Of a stretch of 64,000 nucleotides of DNA, positions 1 to 9,211 are shown one piece after another. Source of the DNA: an uncultured Pelagimonas sp. (GTDB lineage Bacteria > Pseudomonadota > Alphaproteobacteria > Rhodobacterales > Rhodobacteraceae); contig NZ_CANMKO010000002.1 of NCBI RefSeq assembly GCF_947498515.1, forward strand, positions 62,001-126,000, written 5' to 3'. Position 1 is the stretch's first letter; every line of letters starts with the position of its first letter. The notes beneath the pieces are model-generated. The model did not search any database and was not told the origin of the DNA. It saw only the letters and a program-made list of their open reading frames with translations. The position numbers and the translations under genes are program-made.

Positions 1-757
1 TTCCCTTGCGCGCAGCAAGATCAGCCTGCCCTGGCAATTCAGTCGATGGCTTGATCACAGTCTCGGTTGCATCGTCACCACCATCAGGGACATCGGCATC
101 AGAGGCGTCGGAAGCTGCGGCCGCAGCATCATCGCCAGTGCTTTCAGCTGCGACCGGCTTGTCGGCGCTCGTGTCATTCCCTTTGGCGTCCGCACCGGCG
201 TCACCTGCCTCGGCATCGGCTTCGCCGTCATAGCTCCATTCACCCTTACGCTCGGCCAAATCGGCTTCGCCTGCCAAGGCTTTGGAGGGTTTGACCGTAC
301 CAGCAGCTTCACCTTCACCGTCGAATGCGCCGCCCGATGCCTCAACAGCATCCGCTTCGCTTTCGTCAGCCTTTGCCCCAGTTGTATCTTCGGAGACTGG
401 GTCTGCCTTGGCTGTTGCTGATTCCGCGGGTGGTACCGACGCTTCGGGTGCCGGTTTTGCGGCGCTCGCTCCGGCAGCGGCAACACCAGCCGCAGCGGCA
501 ACGCCCGCGCCGCGACCTGCGCTGTCCACAGGTTGCGCCTCAGCTGGACTGCTGGCTCCAATAGCTGGCACGTCCGCGCAAAAGAGCCATTTGAACAAGA
601 ACCCAAGCAGCACCGCCGCCAGAATTCCCAAAATCAGCCCTGCAAAAATGCTCTTCCCGGCCACCGCGATAGCCATTAGGGCAACAAGTACCCCTATGAC
701 ACCGGCGACTGTCCAGCATTTAACCGGGCAACTCTGTCCGCCATTTGCGTTGTTCAT
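1..757 (-). CDS. Unknown two-helix membrane protein with acidic Ala-rich tail, 3' end cut by window edge
   Basis: The frame is open from an ATG at 757 (after GGGAGTTTGGG, a ribosome binding site) to the window edge, giving 252 residues without a stop. Residues about 15-33 and 37-60 are two hydrophobic helices. The remainder is a low-complexity Ala/Asp/Glu/Pro tail. Two copies of a motif of the form KPS-x-x-L-x-G-x-ADLAxRKG occur at about 155-176 and 234-252. The same motif occurs once in the C-terminal extension of NuoE, encoded directly upstream. Its position in the complex I operon suggests an accessory or assembly role, but that is inference. nuoF would be expected to the left of the window. 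The function is unknown. Confidence 0.75.
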   Translation of the reverse strand, partial: MNNANGGQSCPVKCWTVAGVIGVLVALMAIAVAGKSIFAGLILGILAAVLLGFLFKWLFCADVPAIGASSPAEAQPVDSAGRGAGVAAAAGVAAAGASAAKPAPEASVPPAESATAKADPVSEDTTGAKADESEADAVEASGGAFDGEGEAAGTVKPSKALAGEADLAERKGEWSYDGEADAEAGDAGADAKGNDTSADKPVAAESTGDDAAAAASDASDADVPDGGDDATETVIKPSTELPGQADLAARKG

Positions 758-790
758 TCCCAAACTCCCTATCCGCTTTATCACTGACAC

Positions 791-2089
791 CTAGTCTTTA
801 TAGATGTCGTCCTTTTTTGCACGGGTAGCAAATTCGGTTTCTTCCCCGGAAGCAAGGGTTTTGGCTTGGGACACCCAATTATCGCGGCTGGCGCGACCTT
901 TGAACCCTTCAAGGTTCTGATCCACCCAGCCCAACTCTTTGTCTGTCCAAGCCGCGACTTGGTCAAAATGGAAGAAGCCCATGGAATTAAGGAGTTTTTC
1001 AAGCTTTGGGCCGACGCCTTTGATCAGTTTCAGATCATCCGCACCGCCCTCGCGGGCCGCGTCAAGGGCGGCGGGTTTGTCTTCGGCACTGGCTTCTACA
1101 GGCTCCGAGACATTGGTCGTAGCTTTGACTTCAGCGGCTGTTTTTTCCCCAGCATCAGCCTTGTCGCCGCTCTCGTAACGCCATTCGCCCTTGCGTTCAG
1201 CAAGGTCCGCCTGGCCCGGAAGCTCTTTTGAGGCTTTTAAAACAGCAGTGTCCGCAGTAGTCTCAGACGTTGCAGGTTCAACCTCGGCGGCCGCCTCTTC
1301 TGTCGTCGAAGAAGGCTTGCTCACCGGCGCAGAAACAGCATCAGAAGCCAAGGAAACCGCAGCCGCCGCGCCACCGTTTGACTGATCTTCCCAGCCCTGA
1401 ACTACCGGAACTTCGGTGCCATCAATACGTTTGATTGTGTCGCCAATGTCATCGGCCAATTGCGCCGAGGCATTCAGCTTGATCGAGCCGTTCACAAACT
1501 CGGTCAACGACGAGATGCCCGATTCCGGCTCGGATGCGAAGCGACCATTTTGGGGGCCAACCGTCGGAACTTTGCCAGCGGCCATATCATCTAACAGTTG
1601 CCCCAGCTTTTCGGCTGTTAGGTCTTCGTAATAGTCTTTGCCGATCTGGGCCATGGGGGCGTTGGTGCAGGCACCAAGGCACTCGACCTCTTCCCAGCTG
1701 AATTTGCCATCCGCCGACACCGTGTGCGGCTTGTCGGCAATTTTGTCTTTGCAGACCGCCATCAGGTCTTCGGCCCCGCAGATCATGCAGGACAGGGTGC
1801 CACAAATCTGAATATGCGCAACAGTTCCAACCGGTTGCAGCTGAAACATGAAATAGAATGACGCCACTTCGAGTGCGCGAATGTAGGCCATACCCAGCAT
1901 GTCCGCGACATATTCAATCGCTGGACGGGTGAGCCAGCTTTCTTGCTCCTGCGCGCGCCACAAAAGTGGGATGATCGCGCTGGCCTGACGGCCTTGGGGG
2001 TATTTGCTGACCTGATTTTGCGCCCAAGCCAGGTTAGCCGGGGTGAATTCGAAGCTTTCAGGTTGCTCAGAGTGCAAACGACGCAGCAT
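791..2089 (-). CDS. nuoE: NADH-quinone oxidoreductase subunit E with long C-terminal extension
   Basis: This is the 24-kDa type subunit of the complex I NADH-oxidising arm. It holds the N1a-type 2Fe-2S cluster and pairs with NuoF. Residues 1-175 are the thioredoxin-fold NuoE domain, with the four cluster ligands visible as C96-x4-C101 and C137-x3-C141. At 432 residues it is more than twice the length of E. coli NuoE. The extension has an Ala/Glu-rich linker, a motif [15 protein letters not shown] at 289-303, and a helix-hairpin-helix-like domain at 350-412 ([17 protein letters not shown]). Long NuoE proteins are known in Rhodobacter relatives; what the extension does is not known to me. It lies in the nuo operon between a small lipoprotein gene and a membrane protein gene. 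Confidence 0.95.
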   Translation of the reverse strand: MLRRLHSEQPESFEFTPANLAWAQNQVSKYPQGRQASAIIPLLWRAQEQESWLTRPAIEYVADMLGMAYIRALEVASFYFMFQLQPVGTVAHIQICGTLSCMICGAEDLMAVCKDKIADKPHTVSADGKFSWEEVECLGACTNAPMAQIGKDYYEDLTAEKLGQLLDDMAAGKVPTVGPQNGRFASEPESGISSLTEFVNGSIKLNASAQLADDIGDTIKRIDGTEVPVVQGWEDQSNGGAAAAVSLASDAVSAPVSKPSSTTEEAAAEVEPATSETTADTAVLKASKELPGQADLAERKGEWRYESGDKADAGEKTAAEVKATTNVSEPVEASAEDKPAALDAAREGGADDLKLIKGVGPKLEKLLNSMGFFHFDQVAAWTDKELGWVDQNLEGFKGRASRDNWVSQAKTLASGEETEFATRAKKDDIYKD

Positions 2090-2173
2090 ATCTTTGGTCT
2101 TTCGGTTGGCTAACCGGGAACCATGTCACCCCGGTCACTGTTTTCTATTCCTGTGGCCCCTTACGTGAAAGGT

Positions 2174-2464
2174 TTAGGCCTCTGTGGGCGCGCAGGCCCC
2201 TGTTATCAAACGAATTCCGCCGCCTTCAAGCGCAACCGCTTCTTCGGTTTGCAACCGATATTGGCCGACTTCGATAACTTTTTCCCGTGGCAGCCCGGTT
2301 TGCAGTTCAACCGGCAGATAATGCCGTTCAGCGACGAGATCACAGCCAATCGAGGCCACAGCCGCATCATAGGCGGCCAAATCTTCGTCGGTGATGTCCT
2401 TTGGGGGCATGACACAGGCGGAGGCCAACGTCATAGCGGCCAAAGCGGGAACAAGTTTCTTCAT
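2174..2464 (-). CDS. Small putative lipoprotein in the nuo operon
   Basis: This 96-residue protein starts at the ATG at 2464, which follows AGAAAGG at good spacing; an upstream in-frame start would add six residues. The N-terminus MKKLVPALAAMTLASAC is a lipoprotein signal peptide with lipobox LASAC, predicting a lipid-anchored periplasmic protein of about 78 residues. It sits between nuoD and nuoE and is co-directional with both. The rest has no motif I recognise. It may be a complex I accessory protein of this lineage, but only gene position supports that. Confidence 0.75.
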   Translation of the reverse strand: MKKLVPALAAMTLASACVMPPKDITDEDLAAYDAAVASIGCDLVAERHYLPVELQTGLPREKVIEVGQYRLQTEEAVALEGGGIRLITGACAPTEA

Positions 2465-2595
2465 TATCAGGCCTTTCTGCACGATCTTGGCAATGTCTGG
2501 CGGGTTTCTTCGCCAATCTGTTGCGCTGTCTTGGTCTGGCAGGGTTGGTTACTAAGGGACGGACAAAGCGGCCGGTGTCCCAGCCGCCTTGAAGA

Positions 2596-3816
2596 TTACC
2601 TATCGATTTCGCCGAAAACGACATCCATGGTGCCGATGATTGCCGCGACATCGGCCAGTTGGTGGCCTTTGGCAACGTGGTCCATCGATTGCAAATGCAA
2701 GAACCCCGGCGCGCGCAGTTTGGCGCGGTAAGGTTTGTTGGACCCATCAGCGACCATATACACCCCAAACTCACCTTTAGGGGCTTCGACGGCGGCATAG
2801 ACTTCGCCGGCCGGAACCTTGAACCCTTCGGTATAAAGCTTGAAGTGGTGGATCAGAGATTCCATCGAAGTTTTCATTTCGCTGCGCTTTGGTGGGGTCA
2901 GCTTGCCACGGGCCAAAACATCGCCCTGCCCTTCGGGAGCACGCAGTTTTTCAATCGCCTGCAAAATGATGCTGGTTGATTGGCGCATCTCTTCCATGCG
3001 GACAAGATAGCGATCATAGCAGTCGCCGTTTTTGCCAACCGGCACTTGGAAATCGAATTCATCGTAGCATTCATAGGGTTGCGCGCGACGCAAATCCCAC
3101 GCAAGGCCCGAGCCGCGCACCATGACACCGGAATAGCCCCAATCAAGGATCTCTTCTTCGGTCACAACACCGATATCGCAGTTCCGCTGTTTGAAAATCC
3201 GGTTTTCGGTCAACAACCCGTCGATGTCATCGAGAACATTGGGGAAATGACCGGCCCACTCGATGATGTCATCCAAGAGCGCCTCTGGCAGGTCCTGATG
3301 CACACCGCCGGGGCGGAAATAGTTGGCGTGAAGACGGGCACCACAGGCGCGCTCATAAAAGATCATGAGCTTTTCGCGTTCTTCAAAGCCCCAGAGCGGC
3401 GGCGTTAGTGCACCGACGTCCATCGCTTGGGTTGTCACGTTCAGCAGGTGGTTCAACACCCGGCCGATTTCGCTAAACAACACCCGGATGAGCGAGCCAC
3501 GGCGCGGAACCTCAACACCGGTCAGCTTTTCAATCGCCAGACACCAAGCGTGTTCTTGGTTCATTGGGGCCACGTAGTCGAGGCGATCCAAATAAGGCAG
3601 GTTTTGCAGGTAAGTCCGGCTCTCCATGAGCTTTTCGGTACCACGGTGCAGCAGGCCAATATGCGGGTCTGCGCGTTCTACGATCTCACCATCCAGCTCA
3701 AGCACCATGCGCAACACGCCGTGTGCCGCCGGGTGCTGAGGCCCGAAGTTGATGTTGAAATTGCGGATTTTCTGTTCGCCGGTCAGGGCGTCATCGAAAC
3801 CTTTGGAGCCGTCCAT
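2596..3816 (-). CDS. nuoD: NADH-quinone oxidoreductase subunit D
   Basis: This is the 49-kDa type subunit of the complex I peripheral arm, which with NuoB forms the quinone-binding site. The 406-residue length is normal for a NuoD not fused to NuoC. Family landmarks include [21 protein letters not shown] near the N-terminus, [14 protein letters not shown], and the C-terminal end [12 protein letters not shown]. The start codon directly follows the stop of the small upstream membrane protein gene (3817), indicating translational coupling. It is transcribed from nuoA. Confidence 0.98.
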   Translation of the reverse strand: MDGSKGFDDALTGEQKIRNFNINFGPQHPAAHGVLRMVLELDGEIVERADPHIGLLHRGTEKLMESRTYLQNLPYLDRLDYVAPMNQEHAWCLAIEKLTGVEVPRRGSLIRVLFSEIGRVLNHLLNVTTQAMDVGALTPPLWGFEEREKLMIFYERACGARLHANYFRPGGVHQDLPEALLDDIIEWAGHFPNVLDDIDGLLTENRIFKQRNCDIGVVTEEEILDWGYSGVMVRGSGLAWDLRRAQPYECYDEFDFQVPVGKNGDCYDRYLVRMEEMRQSTSIILQAIEKLRAPEGQGDVLARGKLTPPKRSEMKTSMESLIHHFKLYTEGFKVPAGEVYAAVEAPKGEFGVYMVADGSNKPYRAKLRAPGFLHLQSMDHVAKGHQLADVAAIIGTMDVVFGEIDR

Positions 3817-4086
3817 TTAGTTGGCCTCCTTATTCTGAACCGGAGAGGAAAATGCCACGATCCATAGTAGGATCGGCACAGTAACCGGGATTAGTGTTAT
3901 CAAAGCCAGCGGTGCCGGATAGCCGTATCTCGGCAACATCTTCCAAAATGGAACAACCAAAACCAAGAGAAGAAGATTAGAAAGGAGAAAGAAAAACTGT
4001 TGCTGGCTGCTCATGCCATCTGTGTAGACGTAAACAAATACGCCCCAGATGCCCAATCCAACCAAGCCAAACAGCTTATTCATCAA
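3817..4086 (-). CDS. Small hydrophobic protein between nuoC and nuoD
   Basis: This 89-residue protein has three hydrophobic stretches, at about 4-22, 31-47 and 59-80, and a short charged C-terminus, so it is probably a three-helix inner-membrane protein. Its ATG overlaps the nuoC stop by four bases (ATGA) and its stop abuts the nuoD start. The gene is therefore translationally coupled to two core complex I genes, which makes chance coding unlikely. It is not one of the 14 core Nuo subunits. A role as an accessory or assembly factor is inferred from position alone. Confidence 0.8.
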   Translation of the reverse strand: MMNKLFGLVGLGIWGVFVYVYTDGMSSQQQFFFLLSNLLLLVLVVPFWKMLPRYGYPAPLALITLIPVTVPILLWIVAFSSPVQNKEAN

Positions 4087-4694
4087 CCTTTGGCCTCTTC
4101 CTGCTTTTCATCACCGGGCAGCACGTATTGCGCGCCTTCCCATGGCGACATGAAATCAAACTGGCGGTATTCCTGAACCAAGGACACGGGTTCGTAGACG
4201 ACGCGTTTCAGCTCTTCGTCATAACGGACTTCGGTGTAGCCTGTGGTTGGGAAATCTTTGCGCAGCGGGTGGCCACGGAAACCATAGTCAGTCAGCAAAC
4301 GGCGCAGATCCGGGTGGCCCGAGAACAGGATGCCATACATGTCAAATGTCTCACGCTCGAACCAATTGGCCGAAGGGTGGACATCAACAATCGACGGAAC
4401 CATTTCGTCTTCGCGCACAGACAAGCGCAGGCGAATGCGGTGGTTTTGATACATCGACAAGAAGTGATAGACGACATCAAAACGCTTGGCCCGATCAGGG
4501 TAGTCAACGCCAGACAGGTCAACCAAAGTCGAGAATTTGCAATTCGGATCGGTCTTTAGAAACTCAACAAAGCCTTTGATATTGGCCGGGGCCACATCAA
4601 TGTTGAGTTCACCATAGGCGATTTCCCAACCCAAAACGCAATCGGGGCGTTTGGCTTCGATCAATGTGCCCAGTTCGTTCAGTGCTTCACTCAT
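4083..4694 (-). CDS. nuoC: NADH-quinone oxidoreductase subunit C
   Basis: This is the 30-kDa type subunit of the complex I peripheral arm (203 residues), separate from NuoD as in most alphaproteobacteria. The family signature is clear around [37 protein letters not shown]. Its ATG overlaps the nuoB stop by four bases (4691-4694), and its stop overlaps the start of the following small membrane protein gene. It contains no cofactor and helps dock the peripheral arm. Confidence 0.97.
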   Translation of the reverse strand: MSEALNELGTLIEAKRPDCVLGWEIAYGELNIDVAPANIKGFVEFLKTDPNCKFSTLVDLSGVDYPDRAKRFDVVYHFLSMYQNHRIRLRLSVREDEMVPSIVDVHPSANWFERETFDMYGILFSGHPDLRRLLTDYGFRGHPLRKDFPTTGYTEVRYDEELKRVVYEPVSLVQEYRQFDFMSPWEGAQYVLPGDEKQEEAKG

Positions 4695-5221
4695 CGTACA
4701 AGTGTCCCCGTCCGGCGAATTTTCTTTTGCAGCGCCGTCAGGCCATAGAGCAACGCCTCAGCCGTGGGCGGGCAGCCCGGCACATAGACGTCCACCGGCA
4801 CGATGCGATCACAACCACGCACAACCGAATAGCTGTAGTGATAGTAACCACCACCATTGGCACAAGAGCCCATGGAAATCACATAGCGCGGCTCTGGCAT
4901 CTGGTCATAAACCTTGCGCAGCGCCGGGGCCATTTTGTTGGTCAATGTCCCGGCCACGATCATCAGGTCAGACTGGCGCGGGCTGGCGCGCGGGGCGATC
5001 CCGTAACGCTCGGCGTCGTAACGTGGCATCGAGGTGTGCATCATCTCAACTGCACAGCAGGCCAACCCAAAGGTCATCCAGTGCAGCGAGCCGGTGCGCG
5101 CCCAGTTAATGATGTCTTCCGTCGAGGTCAGCAGGAAACCTTTGTCCTGCAGCTCGCGGTTGATGGCCTGAGTGGCGACTTCTTTGTCCGCGCCGACCTG
5201 GGTCCCTGTCATCACTCCCAT
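4691..5221 (-). CDS. nuoB: NADH-quinone oxidoreductase subunit B
   Basis: This is the PSST-type subunit that carries the terminal 4Fe-4S cluster N2, which passes electrons to quinone. Cluster ligands are visible at C55-C56 (GLACCAVE), C120 (MGSCANGG) and C150 (VPGCPP). I chose the ATG at 5221 (176 aa) because AAGGGG lies about 8 bases upstream; an ATG three codons later at 5212 is the alternative. The start lies inside the end of nuoA, an overlap of 10 bases. Residues 20-176 match the conserved NuoB core closely. Confidence 0.97.
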   Translation of the reverse strand: MGVMTGTQVGADKEVATQAINRELQDKGFLLTSTEDIINWARTGSLHWMTFGLACCAVEMMHTSMPRYDAERYGIAPRASPRQSDLMIVAGTLTNKMAPALRKVYDQMPEPRYVISMGSCANGGGYYHYSYSVVRGCDRIVPVDVYVPGCPPTAEALLYGLTALQKKIRRTGTLVR

Positions 5222-5577
5222 TCGAGCGCCCCTTTCTTCCATTCGTAAGCAAATCCGGCTGTCAGCACCGCCAAGAAGACCATCATAGACCAGAAGCCAA
5301 CCATCGAGATATCCGCAAAGGCCACGGCCCATGGGAACAAGAAGGCGATTTCGAGGTCAAAAATGATGAACAGGATCGCGACAAGGTAGAAACGGACATC
5401 GAATTTCATTCGGGCGTCATCAAATGCGTTGAACCCGCATTCATAGGCCGAAACCTTTTCCGGATCCGGATTGCGCACAGCAATCAGAATGGCGGCGAAA
5501 AGGAAAACAAGACCAATGACAACGGCAATGGCCACAAAGACGAGGATGGGAAGGTATTCCCGCAGCATCTCTTCCAC
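5212..5577 (-). CDS. nuoA: NADH-quinone oxidoreductase subunit A
   Basis: This is a membrane subunit of complex I, 121 residues with three transmembrane helices at about 9-31, 61-83 and 91-113. The family motif [16 protein letters not shown] in the loop between helices 1 and 2 is visible, as is the conserved [18 protein letters not shown] that follows. It is the first gene of the nuo operon, and its stop overlaps the nuoB start. The upstream ATG follows AAGAAGGAG at a slightly long distance. Confidence 0.97.
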   Translation of the reverse strand: MEEMLREYLPILVFVAIAVVIGLVFLFAAILIAVRNPDPEKVSAYECGFNAFDDARMKFDVRFYLVAILFIIFDLEIAFLFPWAVAFADISMVGFWSMMVFLAVLTAGFAYEWKKGALEWE

Positions 5578-5628
5578 GAGGCGGCTCCTTCTTTGGCACG
5601 CATAACGCGCGCAGATCGGTTCAGGGAT

Positions 5629-5657
5629 GCCTTAGCCCTATGGGCAGGCAGGGTCAA
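5629..5657 (-). promoter_or_regulatory. nuoAp: Candidate nuo operon promoter
   Basis: On the minus strand, TTGACC (5657-5652) is followed after exactly 17 bases by TAAGGC (5634-5629), a reasonable sigma-70 -35 element and a weak -10. The predicted start site near 5622 leaves a 45-base leader before nuoA. This is inferred from spacing and position only. The surrounding 5578-5832 stretch holds no gene. Confidence 0.35.
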
Positions 5658-5832
5658 CAAGGCGGGTTGATATTCAATAGAATGAAATCGAAGGTAAACA
5701 GACCCGCAGATTGTCGAAATTTTATTGAATTTCATAAACTTGGGGTAGAATGCACCCATGGTCGCATTGCCTTGCGAATTATCAAAGCGCGCGCTTGCGT
5801 CGCGGAATCATTTCGCGGTTTTCTTGGGTCGG

Positions 5833-6219
5833 TCAATTTGTCCCGAGACTGGCAATCATCACATGGGCCGCAAAACCCGCCATCACCAACATGATCGGGC
5901 CCCAGACCGCGCGTTCCTTTTTGGACGGTGTGATCCAGTTCAGAATCGCGCTAATCACCATAACAGCAAGGGCAATCCACCCTGCCCTTCGCGGCCAATC
6001 CAAACCGGGAAACCCCGCCGCCGACAGGATCGCCAAGCCGCAAAACAGCAAAATGGGAATCGATATGGCCGCGATGATCCGCCCCCGAAGCGGAAGCGCA
6101 CCAACATGTTGGCCGCCTTGAGTGTATTCGCCAAGCGGAGCTCCAGCGATCAATGCAATTTGAAAGAAAATGATGGCAAGACAGCCGGTTGCGAACAAAT
6201 GGGCGATTTGCGTGATCAT
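5833..6219 (-). CDS. Hypothetical four-helix membrane protein
   Basis: This 128-residue protein is strongly hydrophobic, with helices at about 7-26, 47-69, 78-97 and 104-124, and no charged catalytic motif. The C-terminal half resembles small multi-helix proteins of unknown function in Rhodobacteraceae; I cannot assign a family. It is a monocistronic unit upstream of, and co-directional with, the nuo operon, and divergent from the secreted protein gene at 6308. Confidence 0.65.
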   Translation of the reverse strand: MITQIAHLFATGCLAIIFFQIALIAGAPLGEYTQGGQHVGALPLRGRIIAAISIPILLFCGLAILSAAGFPGLDWPRRAGWIALAVMVISAILNWITPSKKERAVWGPIMLVMAGFAAHVMIASLGTN

Positions 6220-6307
6220 GGCTTTGGCTCACAATTTCGGAAATGGATGGTTTCGTGATACTCTGAGTGAACCATTCCGGCAATCACCCCATCAATAGGA
6301 GACTGCC

Positions 6308-6751
6308 ATGCGGCGCATAACGGTCATTTTCGGTGCCATTGTTTTGGCGGCGGCTCCCGCTTGGACGGAAAACCAAGTGCAAACCCGATCACAAGGTCAA
6401 GATTGTTCAGGCGAGAGCCAGCAGCTTGGGCTTGATCCTATCCCCGGTGGGTTCCTTGAGTTACCCGCCAATGTCCGCCACATCCGGTTTGATCAGGATA
6501 TCTCTCTTTGTGCGCAAGCCGGATCAGTTGAAGCGCGCGCCGCCTTGGTGCAAACCTTTTCCTGTGCCGATATTCGCGACAGCCCAGACGACGGTGTTGG
6601 AGTTGATTTTCTAACCGCAGACGGTACGCCCCATCACATCTGGCTGCATATCAACCCTGACAATGATCCACAGGTGCTGGAATTCGGTCTCTATAAACAA
6701 GAGACCGAAGTCTATTGGGCAGTCAGCAAAATCGCGGTTTGTAGCGGCTAA
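6308..6751 (+). CDS. Hypothetical secreted protein
   Basis: This 147-residue protein has a Sec signal peptide (MRRITVIFGAIVLAAAPAW), placing it in the periplasm. The start follows AGGAG at 6297-6301. Four cysteines in the mature part could form disulfides. No catalytic motif is visible and I do not recognise the family. The gene converges with the enoyl-CoA hydratase gene (stop-to-stop gap of 9 bases). Confidence 0.7.
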   Translation: MRRITVIFGAIVLAAAPAWTENQVQTRSQGQDCSGESQQLGLDPIPGGFLELPANVRHIRFDQDISLCAQAGSVEARAALVQTFSCADIRDSPDDGVGVDFLTADGTPHHIWLHINPDNDPQVLEFGLYKQETEVYWAVSKIAVCSG

Positions 6752-6760
6752 AAGCCATGC

Positions 6761-7543
6761 TCAAGTAATCCAAACCGGCTTGCGTTTGTCGAAAAACGCG
6801 CCGATGCCTTCTTGGGCTTCCTCGCCTTCCCATCGATCAACGAGCCCTTGAATCGTTTGGTCAATCACCTCTTCGGTGATCGGCATGCCAAGCCACCGGG
6901 TAAAGCGTTTGGCCTCGGCCACAGCCCCCGGCGCGACCGATAGATAGGGAGCAACCTCGGCCTCAACTGCCGCGTCAAGCTCATCCGCAGTTACTGCCTT
7001 GGCCAAAAGACCCAAAGTCACCGCTTCATCAGCCTTGAAAATGCGGGCTGACATGAAAACACGCCGCGCCATCGCCTCGCCCAACCGGGCCAGAACATAG
7101 GGGCCAATGGTGGCGGGGATCAGGCCAAGTTTGGTTTCTGTCAAGCCGAACTTCGCACCCTCAACCCCAATCGCCACATCACAAACAGACGCCATGCCAA
7201 CACCGCCGCCAAAGGCCTGACCCTGGACCCGGCCGATAAGCGGTTTGGGCATTTCATTCAGCGCCTTAAGCATCATCGCCAGTTTTTTGGCCTCGACAAA
7301 GCGGGTCTTGGCGTCGGCGGCCATCTGATCCTGCATCCAGCGTAGATCACCTCCGGCGCAAAAGCTCCGCCCCGCCCCGGTTAAGATCACCACACGCACC
7401 GCATCGTCACCGCCCAATTGCTCGGCGGCGTCGGTCAGCTCGGCGATCATTTGCGCCGACATAGCGTTGTGTTTGTCCGCCCGGTTGAGGGTGAGTGTCG
7501 CGACACCGCGCGCGTCGATTTGGATATCGATCGTTTCGAACAT
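6761..7543 (-). CDS. liuC: Methylglutaconyl-CoA hydratase (enoyl-CoA hydratase family)
   Basis: This 260-residue crotonase-fold protein hydrates 3-methylglutaconyl-CoA to HMG-CoA in leucine breakdown. The oxyanion-hole motifs are visible in GAGRSFCAGGDLRWM (about 56-70) and GQAFGGGVGMASVCDVAIG (about 107-125). The substrate assignment rests on context: its start abuts the HMG-CoA lyase stop (7543/7544), and the rest of the liu pathway lies directly upstream. The general fold is certain; exact substrate specificity is inferred. Confidence 0.88.
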   Translation of the reverse strand: MFETIDIQIDARGVATLTLNRADKHNAMSAQMIAELTDAAEQLGGDDAVRVVILTGAGRSFCAGGDLRWMQDQMAADAKTRFVEAKKLAMMLKALNEMPKPLIGRVQGQAFGGGVGMASVCDVAIGVEGAKFGLTETKLGLIPATIGPYVLARLGEAMARRVFMSARIFKADEAVTLGLLAKAVTADELDAAVEAEVAPYLSVAPGAVAEAKRFTRWLGMPITEEVIDQTIQGLVDRWEGEEAQEGIGAFFDKRKPVWIT

Positions 7544-8401
7544 TCAGGCGTCCCCCCGCATGGCGCGCGCCATTTGGGCGGCCTCATCCAAAATGGCCCG
7601 ATCAAGGCCGGTTTCATATCCCAGCTGTGTAACACGGTCATGGACCGCCTCGGTGGCGACATTGCCCGCCGCACCCGGCGCATAAGGGCACCCCCCCAAG
7701 CCGCCAACCGCGCCGTCAAAAACCCGAAGCCCTTTGTCCAAAGCAACCTCAATATTGGCCAAAGCTTTGCCGCTGGTATCATGAAAATGCCCGGCAAGCT
7801 TATCAGCAGGCAGTTCGTTCAAAACCACATCGAGCATCTTGGCAATGGCCTCGGGCTGACCCCGTCCAATTGTGTCACCAAGCGAGATTTCGTAGCACCC
7901 CATGTCGCGCAGCGCCGCCACAACCCGCGCCACTTGCGCCGGATCTACGGCCCCGTCATAAGGACATTCAACCACACAAGACACATAGCCCCGCACCGGT
8001 AGTCCCGCATCTTGGGCGGCTTGTGCAACCGGTTTAAACCGCTCAAGGCTCTCGGCGATTGTCGCGTTGATATTGGCCTTGCTGAAGCCCTCTGAGGCAG
8101 AACCGAAAATCGCCACTTCGTCCGCCTTGGCGGCAATGGCGTTTTCCAACCCCTTCATATTAGGTGTGAGCGCCGCATAAGAAATGCCCGCAGCACGGCG
8201 AATACCGGCCAGAACATCGGCACTATCCGCCATCTGTGGCACCCATTTCGGGCTGACAAAACTGGCGCATTCGATGCGTTTAAACCCGGCCCGGCTAAGG
8301 CAATCAACCAATGCCACCTTGTCCGCCGTTGGGATTTGGCGTTTCTCATTTTGCAACCCGTCACGCGGGCCAACTTCGAAAATCTCAACGTGATTGGTCA
8401 C
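7544..8401 (-). CDS. liuE: Hydroxymethylglutaryl-CoA lyase
   Basis: This enzyme cleaves HMG-CoA to acetoacetate and acetyl-CoA, the last step of the leucine pathway. At 285 residues it has the normal length for the bacterial enzyme. The N-terminal metal/substrate motif EVGPRDGLQNE (9-19) and the C-terminal active-site loop GGLGGCPYAPGAAGNVATE, with its catalytic cysteine, are both present. It lies three bases after the GST gene and immediately before liuC. Confidence 0.95.
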   Translation of the reverse strand: MTNHVEIFEVGPRDGLQNEKRQIPTADKVALVDCLSRAGFKRIECASFVSPKWVPQMADSADVLAGIRRAAGISYAALTPNMKGLENAIAAKADEVAIFGSASEGFSKANINATIAESLERFKPVAQAAQDAGLPVRGYVSCVVECPYDGAVDPAQVARVVAALRDMGCYEISLGDTIGRGQPEAIAKMLDVVLNELPADKLAGHFHDTSGKALANIEVALDKGLRVFDGAVGGLGGCPYAPGAAGNVATEAVHDRVTQLGYETGLDRAILDEAAQMARAMRGDA

Positions 8402-8404
8402 AAA

Positions 8405-9076
8405 TCAGGCCTCCGGAACCGGGTAAAAATCTTTGTCATAAAACTGTTGCGCGCCCTCTCGGGCACAGGCCCGCTGATGTGACGGCAGGGCTTCGATGCG
8501 AGCTTTGTAGGCCATGAGCTTGGGAAACTCAGAAAGATCAACATAGTAAGGCGCAGCAAAGAGGTTGAAGCCCATCATGATATCCGCCCCGGAAAACCCA
8601 TCGGGCAAAAGCCAGTCGCCCTCCCTCATCCGGGCCTCCATCCCTTGAAGCGCCGCGCGCAGGCGGGCCACAGTCAGCTTGACGACAATCGGGCTTGGCT
8701 TCGCAGGCGGTCGCAAGAACACCATCTGAAGGTTGAGGTTTTCGATCAGGCTGGCCATGGTTTCCGAATAGTGGATCCATTGCAAATAGGCGGCGCGTTC
8801 GATGTGACCCGCGACACGACCGAGCTCCGGCGCATGGGTTTCGACCAAATATTCAAGGATCGCCCCGGATTCGGCCATTTCCAAACCATCAATCTCGATC
8901 GCCGGTATGCGTGTTGCTGGCGACACACGCGGCAAACCACTCTCGCGCATCTCCCTTGATCCGATTTGGTGTTCGATGATCTCAAGCGGGCCAAGTTTGG
9001 CCTCTAGGCCCGCTTCTTCGATCAGCCAAAGAATACGAAACGAGCGACCATATTGGACGTGATGCAGTTTGATCAT
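8405..9076 (-). CDS. Glutathione S-transferase family protein
   Basis: This 223-residue protein has an N-terminal thioredoxin-like GST domain (start MIKLHHVQYGRSFRILWLIEE, with the cis-Pro/Glu-Ser segment IPAIEIDGLEMAESGAILEYL at about 58-78) and an all-helical C-terminal domain. Such proteins conjugate or reduce electrophiles with glutathione. The gene sits inside the liu cluster between the carboxylase alpha subunit and HMG-CoA lyase. It has no known step in leucine degradation and may be a passenger or a detoxifier of reactive acyl intermediates; that is speculation. Two strong palindromes separate it from liuD. Confidence 0.88.
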   Translation of the reverse strand: MIKLHHVQYGRSFRILWLIEEAGLEAKLGPLEIIEHQIGSREMRESGLPRVSPATRIPAIEIDGLEMAESGAILEYLVETHAPELGRVAGHIERAAYLQWIHYSETMASLIENLNLQMVFLRPPAKPSPIVVKLTVARLRAALQGMEARMREGDWLLPDGFSGADIMMGFNLFAAPYYVDLSEFPKLMAYKARIEALPSHQRACAREGAQQFYDKDFYPVPEA

Positions 9077-9143
9077 GGGGTGGCCCTCCTCCGACCTTGT
9101 TCAACCATGGTGTTTTTCACCCATCCCGGCGCGGCGCTCGTCC

Positions 9144-9163
9144 AAAATCCGTGCACGGATTTT
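9144..9163. repeat. Perfect 20-bp palindrome (hairpin) between liuD and the GST gene
   Basis: The sequence AAAATCCGTGCACGGATTTT is perfectly self-complementary. In RNA it would form a 7-8 bp stem followed by a short U-rich run on either strand. It lies directly next to a second palindrome (9165-9186). A role as attenuator or terminator within the liu operon is likely but unproven. Confidence 0.7.
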
Positions 9164-9164
9164 T

Positions 9165-9186
9165 CAAAAGTTTTGCAAAACTTTTG
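9165..9186. repeat. Perfect 22-bp palindrome next to the 9144 palindrome
   Basis: Arms CAAAAGTTTTG and CAAAACTTTTG are exact reverse complements over 22 bases. It is separated by one base from the 20-bp palindrome at 9144-9163. Transcribed from liuD towards the GST gene, it would give two consecutive hairpins ending in U-rich sequence. Confidence 0.7.
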
Positions 9187-9211
9187 GGTGCGCCTGCCGA
9201 GCGGTTATTGC

